In this document: one piece after another, positions 22,472 to 36,055 of the stretch
Position numbering within the stretch: the stretch's first letter is position 1
Layout of the letters: every line of letters starts with the position of its first letter
Source: Sinotaia quadrata
Taxonomy: Eukaryota > Mollusca > Gastropoda > Architaenioglossa > Viviparidae
Length of the DNA stretch: 64,000 nt
Direction of reading: 5' to 3'
Assembly (NCBI GenBank): GCA_028829895.1
Contig: CM054179.1
Span: forward strand, 73,671,663-73,735,662
Notes under the pieces: generated by a model
Told to the model about the DNA's origin: nothing
Database searches by the model: none
What the model saw: only the letters and a program-made list of their open reading frames with translations
Position numbers and translations under genes: made by a program

Positions 22472-22624
22472 CAGAGCTTCTCAACTGGATTTTCGTTATG
22501 GGGTCCCCTAAGAAATTGTGATTTAAAAAAGAAATATCGATAAAATAACTTTAATGCATGAGTTCCTTGAGACCTGAATATTATTGCACGTGTTCCTCTA
22601 GTGTAAAAAGGTTGAGCAGGGCTG
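22472..22624. mobile_element. hAT MITE (153 bp)
   Basis: Ends CAGAGCTTCTCAACTGGATT and, on the other strand, CAGCCCTGCTCAACCTTTTT. Flanked by 8-bp near-duplicates gtttagaa (22464-22471) and ctttagaa (22625-22632) with central TA. It has no coding capacity. Confidence 0.85.
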
Positions 22625-23669
22625 CTTTAGAAAATGCAGGGTGTGTGGGGAGTACTGCCTTCTAGTAAGGAAGAAGGCTATATGCGAAACGATAAATAAT
22701 AGTCAAAATGATTTCAATACACAAAAATCCTTATATGAAAGTTTGGTTGTTTTTTTTTTGGGGGGGATATTAATCTGTATGCATTATCGTACCTTAATTC
22801 TGGTTTCAACGATGCTTCTCACCACGCGTGGAAAAGCATTACCGGTTCCAGATAGTCCATATAATCTACGGCGCCCGTACCACGTTAGTTATTAGATGGA
22901 AGAACCATCTAAATTTTCATGTACTCCAGCAGCACGTTCACCCCTATCTCATCTATATTAGCTAACGTTAACAACAAAAGTGAGTAAGAATATTTGTAAA
23001 AGAATGACTGTGATGCACATACTCGTCATTTTAAGAGCGAAACAAAGCTCCTATATAGTTACTAACGATAGAAGGTAAAGTTGGCATCAGATCTTTTTAG
23101 GTGATTGTGGATGGGGTCTGTTTAATGCTGTGATTTAGTAATTTCTTCATTCACGCTCTATGTAAGTATTTTTACCTCTTTTAATTACATGTATTACCTT
23201 GTGGAAAGCATTTATTGATGTAGAAACGGTGATTTAAAAGTATATAAAATGGATAATACAATCACAAAATAAACTATCGTTTTTTAATTTTATAAATAAA
23301 CAGAAGACGTCTATATACAGACGGAATCAAGGTAATAGTCTAGCACATATTCCTGACAATATGCAGAACACTGCGTGGATGTCCTGACAAGTCAGAACCC
23401 ATCACGTGCATAGATATTGTAACAAACTATAATTTACTGTTTCTTTTTCGTACAATTAAAACATTTGTGAAACAATGCCCTTACTGCCCTTTGAAAACGT
23501 GTTGCCCAATCTCCTCACCCTACTGTAAGAACTCTTATACCTATCTGACGCTCTCGGACATTTGGAGAGTCAGTATAGTGGTAAGAATCATTTTACTATT
23601 TATCACGTTAGATCTCTGGTTACTTTTACTACAAAGCCAGTTTTAGATAGATTTTTTTTCTCTAGCTTC

Positions 23670-24115
23670 TACAGACCTTTTGAAACTGATCTACAGTAGC
23701 TTATATCTTTACATGTCATATATTAATGCAGATTAAAAGAATCGATATTAAGATTAATGAATGACAGTTAATTAAAATAGCTGGAACCTTCACAAAGACA
23801 TAAATTGGCTTTAAGCTAGCTAGCAACAAATTATGCGTCAGAATCAGACCTTGTACTGATGTGATCTGGTTGCGACTTATCCAATATAATAAATTGAGCC
23901 ACAGTTTTAATGAACCTTAAGCAACCCTTTTGAAAATGATCTATAGTAGCTCACATGAGATCTTTTACATTTCATGCATTAATACAATTTGAACGAATCA
24001 AAATTAAGAACAATTAATGATTAAATTAACTAGATGCAACATTTACAAATACTATGTACAAAATTGCTTAAGTTTGGTGGCACCAAAATATGAGTCAGCT
24101 GATGCAAAATTCAAG
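23670..24115 (+). repeat. diverged direct duplication, about 255-bp period
   Basis: The block starting ccttttgaaactgatctaca recurs at about 23926 as ccttttgaaaatgatctata, and both continue with a similar TTTACAT, GCATTAAT-type and GTCAG-ending sequence. It lies in otherwise featureless intergenic DNA (22640-24310). Confidence 0.6.
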
Positions 24116-24317
24116 TTGCAAGTCAAATGTCGCTATCTGAAGTTTTAAAACTCTTTGCTCTCCAATCTAATGCCTAGTTTAAATTATGATACATTTTCTT
24201 TTCATATTAGCATTCATTATTACTGTATATTATATGCATGTACACCTAGTCATCCTGGTTGGAAGTAAAATCGAATTAAAATATCTTTAACATTCCAAAT
24301 TAATTGATCTCTAAATA

Positions 24318-24397
24318 AGCTGTCATGTGTCTGGAAGAAGAGTACATAAGGCAGGGAAGCTGTCATGTGTCTGGAAGAAGAGTATCTAAGGCAGGGG
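24318..24397 (+). repeat. 40-bp tandem duplication across the left edge of a hAT element
   Basis: Two 40-bp units starting agctgtcatgtgtctggaag. The first unit ends ataaggCAGGGA and the second ends ctaaggCAGGGG. The second unit runs into the first bases of the hAT end at 24392, so the first unit carries a stub of the transposon terminus too. Confidence 0.85.
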
Positions 24398-25625
24398 CGG
24401 ACAAACTCTGCGGGCCGAACCTGGCACGCGAAGCATTTTTGTTTGGCCCGCCAAGCTATTCACAGTTAACATTGCTTTTGGCCTGCAAGGCAAAAGTCAC
24501 TAAAACAAATGGGTGTTGTTTTACGCTGTCAAACAGCCAAGGCTAAACTAGTCTAAAGACTACATGTAATTTTAACAGTCTGAATTGAAAGTTGTAAATT
24601 CTATACTATCCCAAAGTCTCAAACATCGTCAATAGCAGGCACTGATGGATGAAGTGAATGCACACTATGGTGACCTGCTCTACTTTTGTGAAGTCCGCTG
24701 GCTAAGTTGTGGAGCAATGCTTTCTCGTGTGTAGGACTAGCAACAAGAAATTTTCAACTTTCTTCATGAAAAGAACCTCCCCTATGCTGATAACTTCACT
24801 GACCTAAAATGGCTTGCTCGTCTGGCCTTTCTCACGGATATCACCACACACCTCAACATCCTCAATGTCAATTTGCAAGGTAAGGATGTTCTCGTTCCTG
24901 AAATGTATTCACACATCACAGATTCTGAAGTGAAACTACACTTGTGGGAATTCCACTTGTCTAATGGTCAGTTTCAGCATTTTCCATGTCTTGCTGCTTG
25001 TTCCATAGCAGATGTCGACTTGGAGACTTGTGGTGCAGTCATTACCTCACTGAGGGAAGAATTTTCCTCACATTTTGGGGTATCAGACCACTCTCTGCAG
25101 ATTTCAAGTTGTTCAGTGCCCCTTTTGCAATCACAGTGGATGACGCTCCAGCTTTCTTGCAGATGGAGTTGGTAGATGTGCAATGCAGCGATGAGTTAAA
25201 AGCAAAGTTCCGCACTTCTTTTCCTCTTTCTTTTTTTCGTGATGTCATCCTTCCATCAGACAAGTTTCCACATTTTGTTAAACATGCTCAGCGCATTGTA
25301 GCTATGTTCGGAAGCACATTTTGCTGTGAACAACTGTTCTCAAAGATGAAATATACAAAGAGTCGCCTTCGCTCTTAACTCACTGACCGTCATCTAATTG
25401 ACATTCTTTGCTTGTCAACCTCATCAGTTAAGCCAGACATTGAATCACTGATTCATTGTAAGCAACACCATCCATCTCATTATTCTTTCATTGAAACAGA
25501 GTTATTTTTGTTCTCATTTTATATTCTGAACTTGCTGGACTTGTAATATTTGGTCGTCTATCCGGCCCGTGAACTGTTCCAACAATATTATCTGGCCCAC
25601 GGTCTCAAAAGTTTGCCCGCCCCTG
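24392..25625 (+). mobile_element. internally deleted hAT transposon with TIRs and target duplication
   Basis: A 1.23 kb element with ends CAGGGGCGGACAAACTCTGC and, on the other strand, CAGGGGCGGGCAAACTTTTG. A perfect 8-bp duplication, atctaagg, lies at 24384-24391 and 25626-25633, with central TA. Only the C-terminal half of the transposase remains, so it is non-autonomous. Confidence 0.93.
24644..25497 (+). pseudogene. hAT transposase pseudogene, C-terminal half
   Basis: Recognisable in order: LLYFCEVRWLSCGAM (24670), LKWLARLAFLTDITTHLNIL (24808), FSAPFAITVDDAPAFLQMEL (25110), ELKAKFR, and the hATC block MFGSTFCCEQLFSKMKYTKS (25304). There are stops near 24732 and 25376 and a frame change near 25085. 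The N-terminal finger and first catalytic residues are missing. It is related to, but different from, the transposase at 1759-3565. Confidence 0.85.
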
Positions 25626-26313
25626 ATCTAAGGATAGTAACTCTCGTTCCCTATATTCGTTTAATAATGTAAATAATATAGCTCGAAAGTTTAATCTATT
25701 TTCTTTTGGCATGTTAATTCTGATTTTAAAAAAATAATTTCTGGTTATAAAATTATATTGTTTGGCAAGTAATTTATTTGAAAATATTCATACATAGTTG
25801 TCAAAAATTGAAATGCAATGCCTTTACGTAGTAAACACTCGAGTCTAAAAAAAGTAAAATCTAATTAGGCTAAGTAATAAAGAGATAGAAGATAAAGTTG
25901 CCTATGCTTATAAAATTAAAAGCTCTATACAAGCGCATTACATTAATTATACATAAAATATACAATGTCTGCACAATCTTTTTGAACATATAGCATAAGA
26001 AAAACTAAATAATATAGCAAAGAAAAAGATTCCAGTATTCTTTTTGAAGAAAACGACGTCAAAGAATCCTCCATGGCAACTGTATCTGCTGAAAGATAGC
26101 ATATCCCATCTAATGGACCCAGGTAAGCAAATGAACGTCCACTGTTTGACGCGTGTTTTGCCTTCTGAATATTTTACATGCTTATGTCTAATGATGAGCA
26201 CAAGCCCCTGGCAGGAGTGTACGCATGAGATCACAGCTATTGAGGGCTGGAAGAAGACACTAAAGCAAGAAGTCTTTGCAATGTAAAGTTTTTATAGTTG
26301 ATAGACTGTATAG

Positions 26314-27112
26314 GAGTGGTGCACAAACTTTTTGAGTCGGGGGGCCACAATCCGACTTGTCGAAATCGTCGGGGGCCACAAAAAAGTGAAGATCAAAATT
26401 GTCCCATACAAGACGGACATCACATCTAAGAACACACAAATGACGATTAGGACTATAATTACAACAAAGAAGTTGTATACTAAGACTCATTCTAAAAATG
26501 TTATGATACGTCAACTTTCACAAAGTCAGTGTGATGGATAGTGCTGCATGTCATCTGCAAGCTTCAAAATGTCCGGCTTGATGTTTGACGTTGAAAGATG
26601 CAAAATTGCTTCCAGATTATCATCAGTCAGCTGACCGCAGGTGTTGCTTTTGTTCATTTTCATCTGTGAGAAAGCCTGTTTGCAGCAGTATGTGCTGCCA
26701 AGTATGCTGGTGTGGACAAGTGCATTATCCAGTCATCATTAAACTACCGGTTTTCCTTGTCAACTTTTCTTACGATTAGCTGCCATTTTGTCACAAAAAT
26801 ATAATCAAAATAAACAAAAGAATGTGGTAGATCGGACACTAAGGCTTAACAGCTACTGACCAACCATATCTCAGGAAGAGGCAAGCATGTATGTGTGGGG
26901 TTTGCTGCCCATCTTGGTATAGCCTTTTTCTCTTGCCTCTGTGAGTGTTATGTCAGTGGGCAGACATCATCTGCACGGAGCGCCTGGAAAAATGGGTCAG
27001 GAGGTGCTGCTTTGTTTCAAATCACTCAGTGTATGAATAAACATTTGACTTTTTTGTTTGACATGGCGGGCCACTCGGCGACTCTTCGCGGGCCGGAGTT
27101 TGTGCACCACTG
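26314..27112 (-). mobile_element. deleted hAT transposon, minus orientation
   Basis: A 799-bp element. The end at 26314 reads GAGTGGTGCACAAACTTTTT; the end at 27112 reads, on the minus strand, CAGTGGTGCACAAACTCCGG. Target duplication ctgtatag (26306-26313) and gtgtatag (27113-27120) differ at one base and have central TA. It contains a hATC remnant on the minus strand (26526-26720). Its ends are related to those of the element at 1-356. Confidence 0.9.
26526..26720 (-). pseudogene. hAT transposase C-terminal remnant (hATC)
   Basis: The minus strand reads GSTYCCKQAFSQMKMNKSN, then QLTDDNLEAILHLSTSNIKP, and ends at a TGA at 26528-26526. This is the hATC block. Only this last exon-sized part of the transposase survives within the element. 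Confidence 0.85.
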
Positions 27113-27749
27113 GTGTATAGTATTAGTGAAAAGGCTAAGTAGTGTCTTTGCATTGTAACGACTATGTAAATACTGTATGTAGAGTATAAAAATTGTAGTA
27201 TAAAGTGTATTGTCCCATCTGTGAAAAGTTCTAAGTGCCTTAAAATAATTGCACATAAAATACTGGTGCATGTGCTCTGCCAAAGCATTTGAGTACCAAA
27301 GTTGATGTAACAAAACAGAATGATTAATCCCACATGCAGACTTATATAACAAAAACCCCTGTAATTTACTAAAAGAAGCATGAATAATTATTATTTACAG
27401 TTTGAATCAACAATGACATATAAGAGCCAGCTGAAAAAAAATTAGACACATTTGGGTGAACAATATATTACATGTATTTATTAGTGAAAACATCTCATTT
27501 ACATGCAAATAAATATAAATAATTTACAAAATCATGGAACTTGTGATATCATGGCTTAGCCTAACAAAGTTTTTCTCTCTTTCTTTTTTTTTTTAATCAA
27601 AGAAAACTAAATTCATACCTTGTTTAAGCCATCCAGTAATGAAATCTGTAAACTTTTACGTCATGATCAACAAATTATGCAACTACTGGTACAATTGAAA
27701 ATCCTGTTGCATTATATTTGTAGCATCTGTATAATTTTTCAATTCAAAA

Positions 27750-28130
27750 TCTGTGTATCAATCTGTACGAAATGCTTAAGTGCCCAAAGACAAACCTTCG
27801 AGCATGAGGGAGTTTTTCTGAGTGGCATCTTCACATGGCCAGCTTTATGTTACAGTCATGAAACGGTGACAACATCAAAGTACTCATCATGAAGGTTAAG
27901 GTCATTTGCTAACTGATGCTAAAATTTTCAGTCTGAATTTGACTTCTAATCAAATACATGGGAGTTTATTTGAGCGAACCAGTATATTTTCACATGGTCA
28001 GCTTTATGTTACATTCATGAAACAGAGACATCAAATTACTCACTGAAAAAAATGATGGTCAAGGTAATTTGCTAAATGATGCTCAAATTTTCACTTGCAA
28101 TGTGACTTATAATCATGCCTTCTAGTACAC
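27750..28130 (+). repeat. satellite-like tandem repeat, about 160-170 bp units (locus 1)
   Basis: Two diverged units sharing catgggagttt, cacatggccagctttatgtt, gaaacagagacaacatca, ggtcaaggtcatttgctaaa and tgatgctcaaattttcactt blocks. The same unit occurs about three times at 53930-54455, in an intron of copy B. Confidence 0.8.
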
Positions 28131-28139
28131 AAATTTATT

Positions 28140-29125
28140 TATATTCCTAGCAATGTATCCCTTTTCATTTTCCACTCGTCATAAGAAAGCATAATTAAAA
28201 TCATAATTTCACTATAGAATATATTAATATTGGGAAAAATTAGATCATTGAAAATCTTAAAAATTTGTATAAACAATTAGACTGGTATGTGTAGAAGTGG
28301 TTTACATTTAACTATATTTAAGTCTGAATTCATGCATTTAAATGGCTATTAATAACTAGTGTCATTACATTACAAATGGGTACATGCACTTTATTTTGAT
28401 AGAATGTTAATGTGTGCTCAGCAGATAAAACATTTTTTTTAAACCAAACAATTCCTGACAGAACTTTTGTATGGTCTAGGTACAATCTTATTTAAGCGAT
28501 GGGCCTTCATTGTGGCACTCTCAGACTGCCTTAATCATAATATGTTTCTTCTTTAGTGTGAATGGATGAAGATCACAATTCTTAATTAAAATTTAAAATA
28601 AATTTTAATTAATTAAATATATTTATTGTCTTTTTACATTTTAAACTATGGATATCAAATCTAATTTTTCACTATTACTTCTACTTATAACCTATGTAAT
28701 TGTAGAACTTATACCATTCATTAATTAATGATTCTTTTTTAACTAGTACAGTTGCATAGATCTGATAAGATAATTCATTTGTTAGCTAGTAGAGTTAGCC
28801 TTTTGATATAAATGACATAGTTCTTTTGGTTTAAAATACTTATAATGCAAGTTGTAAATTATAGATAAATAGATAGAAATTATATCTAATGAATTTTATT
28901 AGACATTTCTTATAACTATCTTGTTTTTAAAATATTTGGAAGTAATAAATATTTTTTTTATATTTTAAGTGATCAAATTAAACATTCTTGAAATTATCTG
29001 GAACTTTACACTTACTGTATACTATCACCTAATATTTAATATCAACAATGTTCTGTCATCACATAATTGAAGAAAAATGTTTATTGAATAAAATATTTAA
29101 ACAATTCTAGTCACATTTTAAAAAA
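28140..29125. other. AT-rich intergenic stretch, nothing recognised
   Basis: Very AT-rich DNA, with no gene, mobile element termini or long repeat seen. Confidence 0.45.
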
Positions 29126-29129
29126 TAAT

Positions 29130-29321
29130 TTGTATATATTTAAGAGGGTAGATTTCATTTTTCAAGATCAAAGCACTTACTACACAATCTTTATGATAAA
29201 ATGCCCACTTGACATTAATCATGATGAATATAGAAAGATAATATACAAAATAGCAAAATATCAATATATAGACACTAGAACTGGAAAAATTACTGATGTA
29301 AATGAAATTGGTTTATTCTGA
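29130..29321 (+). other. short open frame of unknown origin (63 codons)
   Basis: The frame ends TRTGKITDVNEIGLF and holds FQDQSTYYTIFMIKCPLD and a Tyr-rich IAKYQYID. Composition (Asp, Tyr, Lys, balanced charges) looks more protein-like than most frames in this AT-rich region. No domain is recognised and there is no clear splice acceptor. It may be a relic of a mobile or viral gene, or chance. Confidence 0.2.
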
Positions 29322-30169
29322 ACATAGATGGGAATTAGAGTATAATTGAATCAGAGTAACGGTTGTTTCATAAATAATACTAATGAAAACCTCTTCGGAA
29401 GGGCTAACTCTATAACCCTAATACACCAATTAACAAGAACTACAATATAGAGAAACAGACTAGATCGATTTGTTTTTTCAAATTCCGACAAGTTTGCAAT
29501 TACAATGTACATATAATTCAAAATCTTTCATATAGAATTCTTAAGTAGACCTAGTAAAATATTCTACAACGAAAAGCATTCACTTTACATGCATGCCTAT
29601 AAATTTCAATATTATTTAGGCCTGAGGATATTTTCCCTCCATGTTTGTTTGTATTGTATTGTAAATTTTATTATATTATTGAATTGAAGATTCATAAAAT
29701 TGGGTATATATATCGAAAACGATCGATACCAAATGCATAGTTACCATAGACGCTACATTGCGACCAGATTTTTTAATATGGTGGATGATTGGTGACAGTG
29801 CTTTGCCCTTGTGTCCTCTCCATACATAGCTCAGTGTACCCGCTGCGGTAATTTATGTGCACACATGAAAATATAATAATAATATATAAGTATTCAAAAA
29901 TGAATACCGATATATCGTATATTTTCTATTAGATGAAAGATTGATAAAGCTAAGAAATTTCTACACGACCTTTGCTTTCGTACTATATCGAAAAAATTTA
30001 ATCTGGCTTTACTTTTACTTTCGGTTTTCTTTCAGCACAGGGACATACAGAATTCGTGTGATATGTTCTGCACCTACCGGAGACTGTCTCTAAATCACGG
30101 CCTTCATTCTTTAAACTTCAGCATTAATCAGAAAAAAGAAGAGTGTATAAAATACACATACCTGGGAAC

Positions 30170-30310
30170 AAGTGAATAGACCATCTCATGGAGTAATTTC
30201 ATCGGTCTAAAGCCAAAATGTCTGCAATTATTGCGTAAATCTGGAAGTAGGTCAGTAAACCGTCTCTTGGAGTAATTTGATCAGTCTAATACCAGAACGT
30301 CTGCAATTTA
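30170..30310 (+). repeat. tandem duplication, about 75-bp period
   Basis: The block gaccatctcatggagtaatt, followed by a gtctaa and tgtctgcaatt part, recurs as aaccgtctcttggagtaatt about 75 bases later. Function is unknown. Confidence 0.65.
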
Positions 30311-33300
30311 AAAAAATAATTTTAGCTATATATATATCAGCGACATCATGTGCTATAACACGCAAGCAGTATGTCCGATTTGCCATTTTAAAATCACTTG
30401 AATCCTCTTTTCATTATCATTCATCCGCTGCTTTCGTTAATTCATCAATCGTATTTTTCACCAATGATTTGTCTGATCAGCACAAATATGTTCGGTTTCA
30501 TTTAGCATAACTGTAGTGTTACATTTATCACATTTTTTAGTGACAGTATTGCTGTTACTATGTAGTTATATTTTAATGAAGGAAATTAAACTATTAAGAA
30601 AAATATGTTTATATTACCTTTTTGTGTTAAATGTTTACAATTATCTAATCATATATTAGAATATTTAATAGGAAAAAATAATCTAATACCGACTCATTTG
30701 TACAACAAGTATATTGGATTTTGGGAAAACTAATTCAGTTATTGCCCCTTAAGAACAAAATATCTATCATACTCGTAAAATGTTTAAAATCATATACACT
30801 TTAAAAACATACTGATACATGAGTCGGACTGTCAAAAGTCATTGCCAGCAACACAGGTCTATTAACGGTAAATACTTTGAACATTCATAAATATATATAA
30901 TGTATTTAAGTAAGACTAATAAATAAGTATAATTTATATCATAATATAAGTCTATATATTCAATAAATAAATAAGTTCTGACAATTCTGTTTTATTCAGT
31001 GTTCAGCTACCTTTCACATGTTATCCATGGATACCTTCTTTGTATAAAATTATTATTAATTTAATTTCTACCACCTTAACTCAAAGGCTTTAACATAAGT
31101 TAAAACCATTTACTTCTAATTTTATTGCTGACTCTAAGTCTAATTAAAGGGTGGGAGAGGTAAAAATGTTCCCAGAATGCCTGACATATTTTATTGCCAG
31201 ACAGCCCCCAAGACCATACCACAATTTTCACTGACTTACTTAAAAATATATGTCAAGGTCGGTGATGTTTGTAAATCCTTAAGGATTTTGTGGTCAACTG
31301 TTGGTTTTGTGAAATTGTTACTGAGAAAGTATTTTGCTTTGAGCTGCTTATTTGAAATTAGTCATTTTTAGAACCCCACATAAACATGCATATTTTGAAA
31401 GTAAAATTGGATCAACTAAAAGATATATTAAGGAGACTATCAGATGAGTTAGAATTGCCATGTTGACTTTCTTTTTCCACCATTGACTGGTATGCTTAGG
31501 CATATATATTTGTACTTGTAGCAGACAACATGTCATTGGATACCCTAGGTTTTTACCTGCATTTCTTTTATAACCCATATATAACTCTTGTATTGGGTTG
31601 TCAGTGATACGATATTTATCATTATGATCTAGTTTTACTAAGAAATGTAATTGTAACTGCTTTAATGAGATAAAATAATGTATCACAAACATACATTATA
31701 TTTTACCGATAACTACAAATGTCAACTCGAGGTTTGGAAATCATTTTCACAGATGTGTCTCCCAATATCAGGCATGATAGATAAGTAGAAACAGAAGAAA
31801 CTCTCCAGATGACTGTCCGAGATTCATGATGCCATGCACTTCACATGTGTCATCCTGGAGAACACTTGCTCACATAAATATGTACTACCAAATAGTGACA
31901 TCATGAAAATTACATTTCTGGAAAGATGTGTTCTTGAAAAAACTATTCCGACAGTTTACTTTTCAGTTCAGACATTGTCTTCTCAAAATTTGCCTTTAAA
32001 TTTGTCAATTGCAGATGTATAGTTAGTGTCATAATGTCTCTTCATATTAAACTCTTTAAAAACTGTAACCACTTCATTGCATATCAAACAAATTGGCTCA
32101 TTCTTCATTATAGTTTTAAAAGGTATTAGGTATGTTCACTTTAAAATATTTAACATTCGTGGAAAACATTTTTTCTTACTTGATTGTGAATCCATGGTTA
32201 CTAATTAATGGTGATTTAAAATAAACTAACTCAATGAAAATTCAGTCAAAAAACAAAAAGTAGGATAACTATTCAAACTAAACCACTGCCACTAAAGATA
32301 AACAGCCAAGATGGAGAAAACAAAACTGCTTGCTTACTTAGGCTGATGGCAAATTCCGACCTTGGTCGATTTTGCTGCCTGGCACAAAGTGTGCTGCTGT
32401 TGGTAGAATTGTAGATGATGATACGCAGAGTGGAGGGTGGATGACAGGAGAGTTGAAGAGTGGTGATCATGAATTGTGGCTGGTAGGTCCCTGGCATTCG
32501 TTATCTGACCAGTGGAAGCACATAGTAGTCTGTTTTTCTATGGACTACTATGGTAGAGTTTTATTGTTCCTGTTGCTGTCTTCTTGGTTGTTGTTGCTGT
32601 TCCTGGTGTTGGAATGGGAGAGGGTGGGGCTAGTATTGCACCAAGTCTTTACCTAGGGTTGTACCCTCCTGGGATTTTCAACCTAGTCTTTGGTGTTGTT
32701 TATTTGATCGTTGTTGCTGTCCCAGGTGTTGACCATTGGGATGTGCATAGACAGGGCAAAGGGCCAGTGTAGGTGGTCCAGGATTAGGTGTATCATGTCC
32801 GCAATGGGGTGGTTGAAAAATCCTCATTGCAGGTGTTGTGGTCATCGGTTTTCTCGCCACTGTTATTGTTGTCAGTGGTATTTGGTGGATGGTGGTGGTT
32901 TTTAAGTTTCTTTCCTGCCTGTCTGGTATTGTTGACTGGCATCTCGAGTGATTTTTTTGTGCTCCCCTAACATTCTGTTCCTCTTTTCCTCTTGTTTTGT
33001 TGTTCTTGCTTCTGCTGTTTGTTCTGATGTTGGTTGCTTTGTGTTGTTTTGGGCTCTGATAGAGGTGAGAGAGGAGTCTTGAGCCCCTGAGTGTTGTTTT
33101 TAAGTGGTGTCTGTGGGTGTTATTTCCTGCATCATCTGATTGGTTTGATTGATTCTGCTATGTCTAAAAATAGTTAGTGTATGTACTCTGTTGTTTTCCT
33201 TCTTTTGTCATAGCGACTTGCATTTTCCTTTCCTCTGTTTGTGCTATTTTAATCTGAGAGAAAGTTTCTTTCCTTGGTTTGTGCTATTTTAGTCTGAGCA

Positions 33301-34900
33301 ATGTTTCCATACAGGTAATCGCACTGCTCACATGTGCATATGACAGACAATTATAGTTTTATTGGGTTGAATAAATATATGTAAATATAATGTGTGCTAG
33401 AAATTCTCAACTGTCTCCACCCACAGACCTCCCATTCAGTGTCTTTCATAAACAACACACATACAACCTATTTTTCATTGGGCAAGTATTAAAAATTACC
33501 CATGTGGTCATCAGTGCTGATACATCAGTGTTACTGCTCTTAATTCAACAAATAAAGTGCCTCACTCAGAAAACATCATCTCATAGGGCAAAAAATGTCA
33601 GCCATTTACTTATAACATCTTTTTATGCAACACGATAAAACCATCATCTTCCATGTGCACTTCAGACTAAAAACAAAATATTTATTCATGATATACTTAC
33701 ACAGGATGTCATCTACTTGTAAGATAACTAAATGGGAAGTATTGTAGGATGCATTTAACATATTACATACCAATGGATTAGCCTCATTACTCCAGCAAAA
33801 CTAGGTATATCTGCTAATGCATAATAAGTATATACTTAACTGAAACTTTCTTCCAGCACCAGTGAACTTTTGATGAGGGGTTGGGGTGAGTTTATTTATT
33901 GGGAGCATTAATTCTTTCAACATTTGAAAATGGCCTATTGTAGTTGACTGAGTAGGACTTTGCTTTTGTCATAATGGATTTGTACAGCCTTCAAAACGGC
34001 CCCCTGTAATCTATTACAGTTTAGTGAGTAGGACTTTGTGTAGTCATTGTTATAAATGTTGCAAATTTGTTACCAACAACAGCTGCATTTTCATAAAATA
34101 TTTTTACCAATTCGATTTAATAAGATTTGCAAGTTTCAAATTGAATTACCATGGCAACCTAAGTTGGTCTCAGGTTCAAGTTGTGAAAGAAGAGTTGCCA
34201 ACTCTGCTGTTAAGTAATTACAACAATCATTTAGTCAGGTAGTAGCCAGTTATATTATCTGAAAATGGCTAAGACATATAGTTCACAATCATTCTCATTT
34301 ACTGGTATGTGGTTAAGACAAATCAGGCAGGGAGATTTTAATCATATTAATAAACATTAAGATTATTGTAAAAATCATACTGCATATATGAAGATAAGTA
34401 TTATTATTAATTTCATTAGTTTAAATCTCTCACAATGTTATTTTCTCTGACTAGCTGTATGTTTAACATGCATTATTTTTGGTAAAACATATAATAAATT
34501 AGTGTACAAGAGTGAATGCTAAAGATGAATGCAGTTTATTTGTCAATTTAGATTCCAGAAATGACAAGGATAAAATTATTGATCAAGTATAATTTAACTG
34601 ATACCTCATGCTTTAAAAATACAGTATTCATGGGTTTGTTTAAGACCCAATATTGAGGTTTTTTTTTTTTTTATTTTTTAATTTTCTTTACTATTTTAGT
34701 TATTTTAAAAAAAATACTATTTTGTTTTATTTAGCATATGAAACAAATCACCCTCTTGGACTAGAGAGTGATATACATGGCTGTTGTAACATCTCCACAA
34801 GATCTGATCTTCATTTCTATCAAGAAAAGATGATAAGAGCCAGACCAACCAGACAAATTAACACTCTTAGGGACACCGTGAACTCTCCTAACATCTCTTT
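30311..34900. other. intergenic stretch, no gene recognised
   Basis: AT-rich DNA apart from a GT-rich, GGTG-rich part at 32560-33130 with short overlapping frames on both strands. Small direct duplications occur near 33240-33300 (tttgtgctattttaatctga type) and 33935-34040 (gagtaggactttg type). I see no coherent gene. Confidence 0.4.
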
Positions 34901-35927
34901 ACCTGACTGAACAAGACATCACATCAAACCAGATGGCTGGCTCTGTACAGAAGTCAGAACCATTTTCAGTTGTGGAAAATGAAAAGGCTGAATGTGATGA
35001 CTCAGGCAAGAAAATTAGTAAAATTAAAGTATTATTGCAACAGTCTGGATACAGAGTAATAATGTTATCTTGAAGTTTAAAGTTACAGTTTCCAGTCAGT
35101 TAGGATCTGCAAATCAGTGTATAGTGTAAAACACTTTTCAAGAACCTGTATGTATAAAGAAATTGTCTTCTGCTAAAAGTGATCGTTAATCATTTATGGT
35201 GTATCACTTTGACAGATCATAACAAGCAGATCATTTGATTGATCATGAGTTGCCTACCCCAAAAGTTTATCATTTTCAATTTAAAAAATAGCCATCCTTG
35301 TTCAAGATAATTAATTATGTCAGTGGGGAATGTTTTTCAATATCAAAATTTCTATAACAACATAGAGAAAAAGAAAATCTGATAAGTATTAAATTAACAA
35401 CAATAATGTAGAAAGATTTTATCCTTATTACTGTAAAGCCCCAATTATTTCTTAAGCTATTTCATTTTACATCAAAAGACAAAAGATTAAACACAGAAAA
35501 TATATTTCTGACTGTCTGTGACATCAGCAAATGTTAATTTTAAACAGATCAGTCAATCACAACTTATTTTTGATAGAGATAGATTAGGAAAAATAATTCT
35601 AGAATTTATCCTCAGTATTTATATATATAACAAAAAATATTCCCATAAAATTGGGTTATCAGCAAGGTTAACATAAATCTGAAGCCTAATCTCATTTAAT
35701 TCAAGTAAGATTGATCTTTTTTTAAATTTATGGCAGCATTTCTTCTAAATAATTGATAAATTAAAATTAGCTAGTACAAACTTTTCATAATAAATATATA
35801 TCAGAATGATTTATGAAGTGTTATGATTATAAAAAGATTGCAATAATCTCTGGTTATCTTTACATAGAAAACATATTGATTGTTGATCATTATATTTGAA
35901 CCAGTAATATGAATGTGTGACACCAAC

Positions 35928-36055
35928 GCCACCTAGTTAATGGTTATGATTTTTATTAATTAATTAATCATCCATAACTAATTACAAGTGATGAGAATCT
36001 TAATTTATGTTATTAATAATTCTCCAGCAGACACCACTCGTCTCTCTTACTTGGC
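35928..36055 (+). repeat. direct repeat, left copy (about 125 bp)
   Basis: Shares atggttatgatttttattaa, the following ATTAATTAATCATCCATAACTAA-type core and a ctccagcagacaccactcg end with 36610-36735. The two copies flank a Gypsy-like pol remnant, so they may be pieces of a degraded long terminal repeat. That is unproven. Confidence 0.6.

Noticed and set aside
32372..32970. Cluster of short frames on both strands in GT-rich DNA
   Set aside because: No recognisable domain, no long exon and no consistent splice sites; composition bias explains the open frames.
34735..35020. Possible eIF4G N-terminal exon (QDITSNQMAGS resembles the 'RDIT..IM.G' motif of animal eIF4G)
   Set aside because: The match is short, the frame is interrupted by a stop upstream, and no phase-consistent acceptor and donor pair brackets it.
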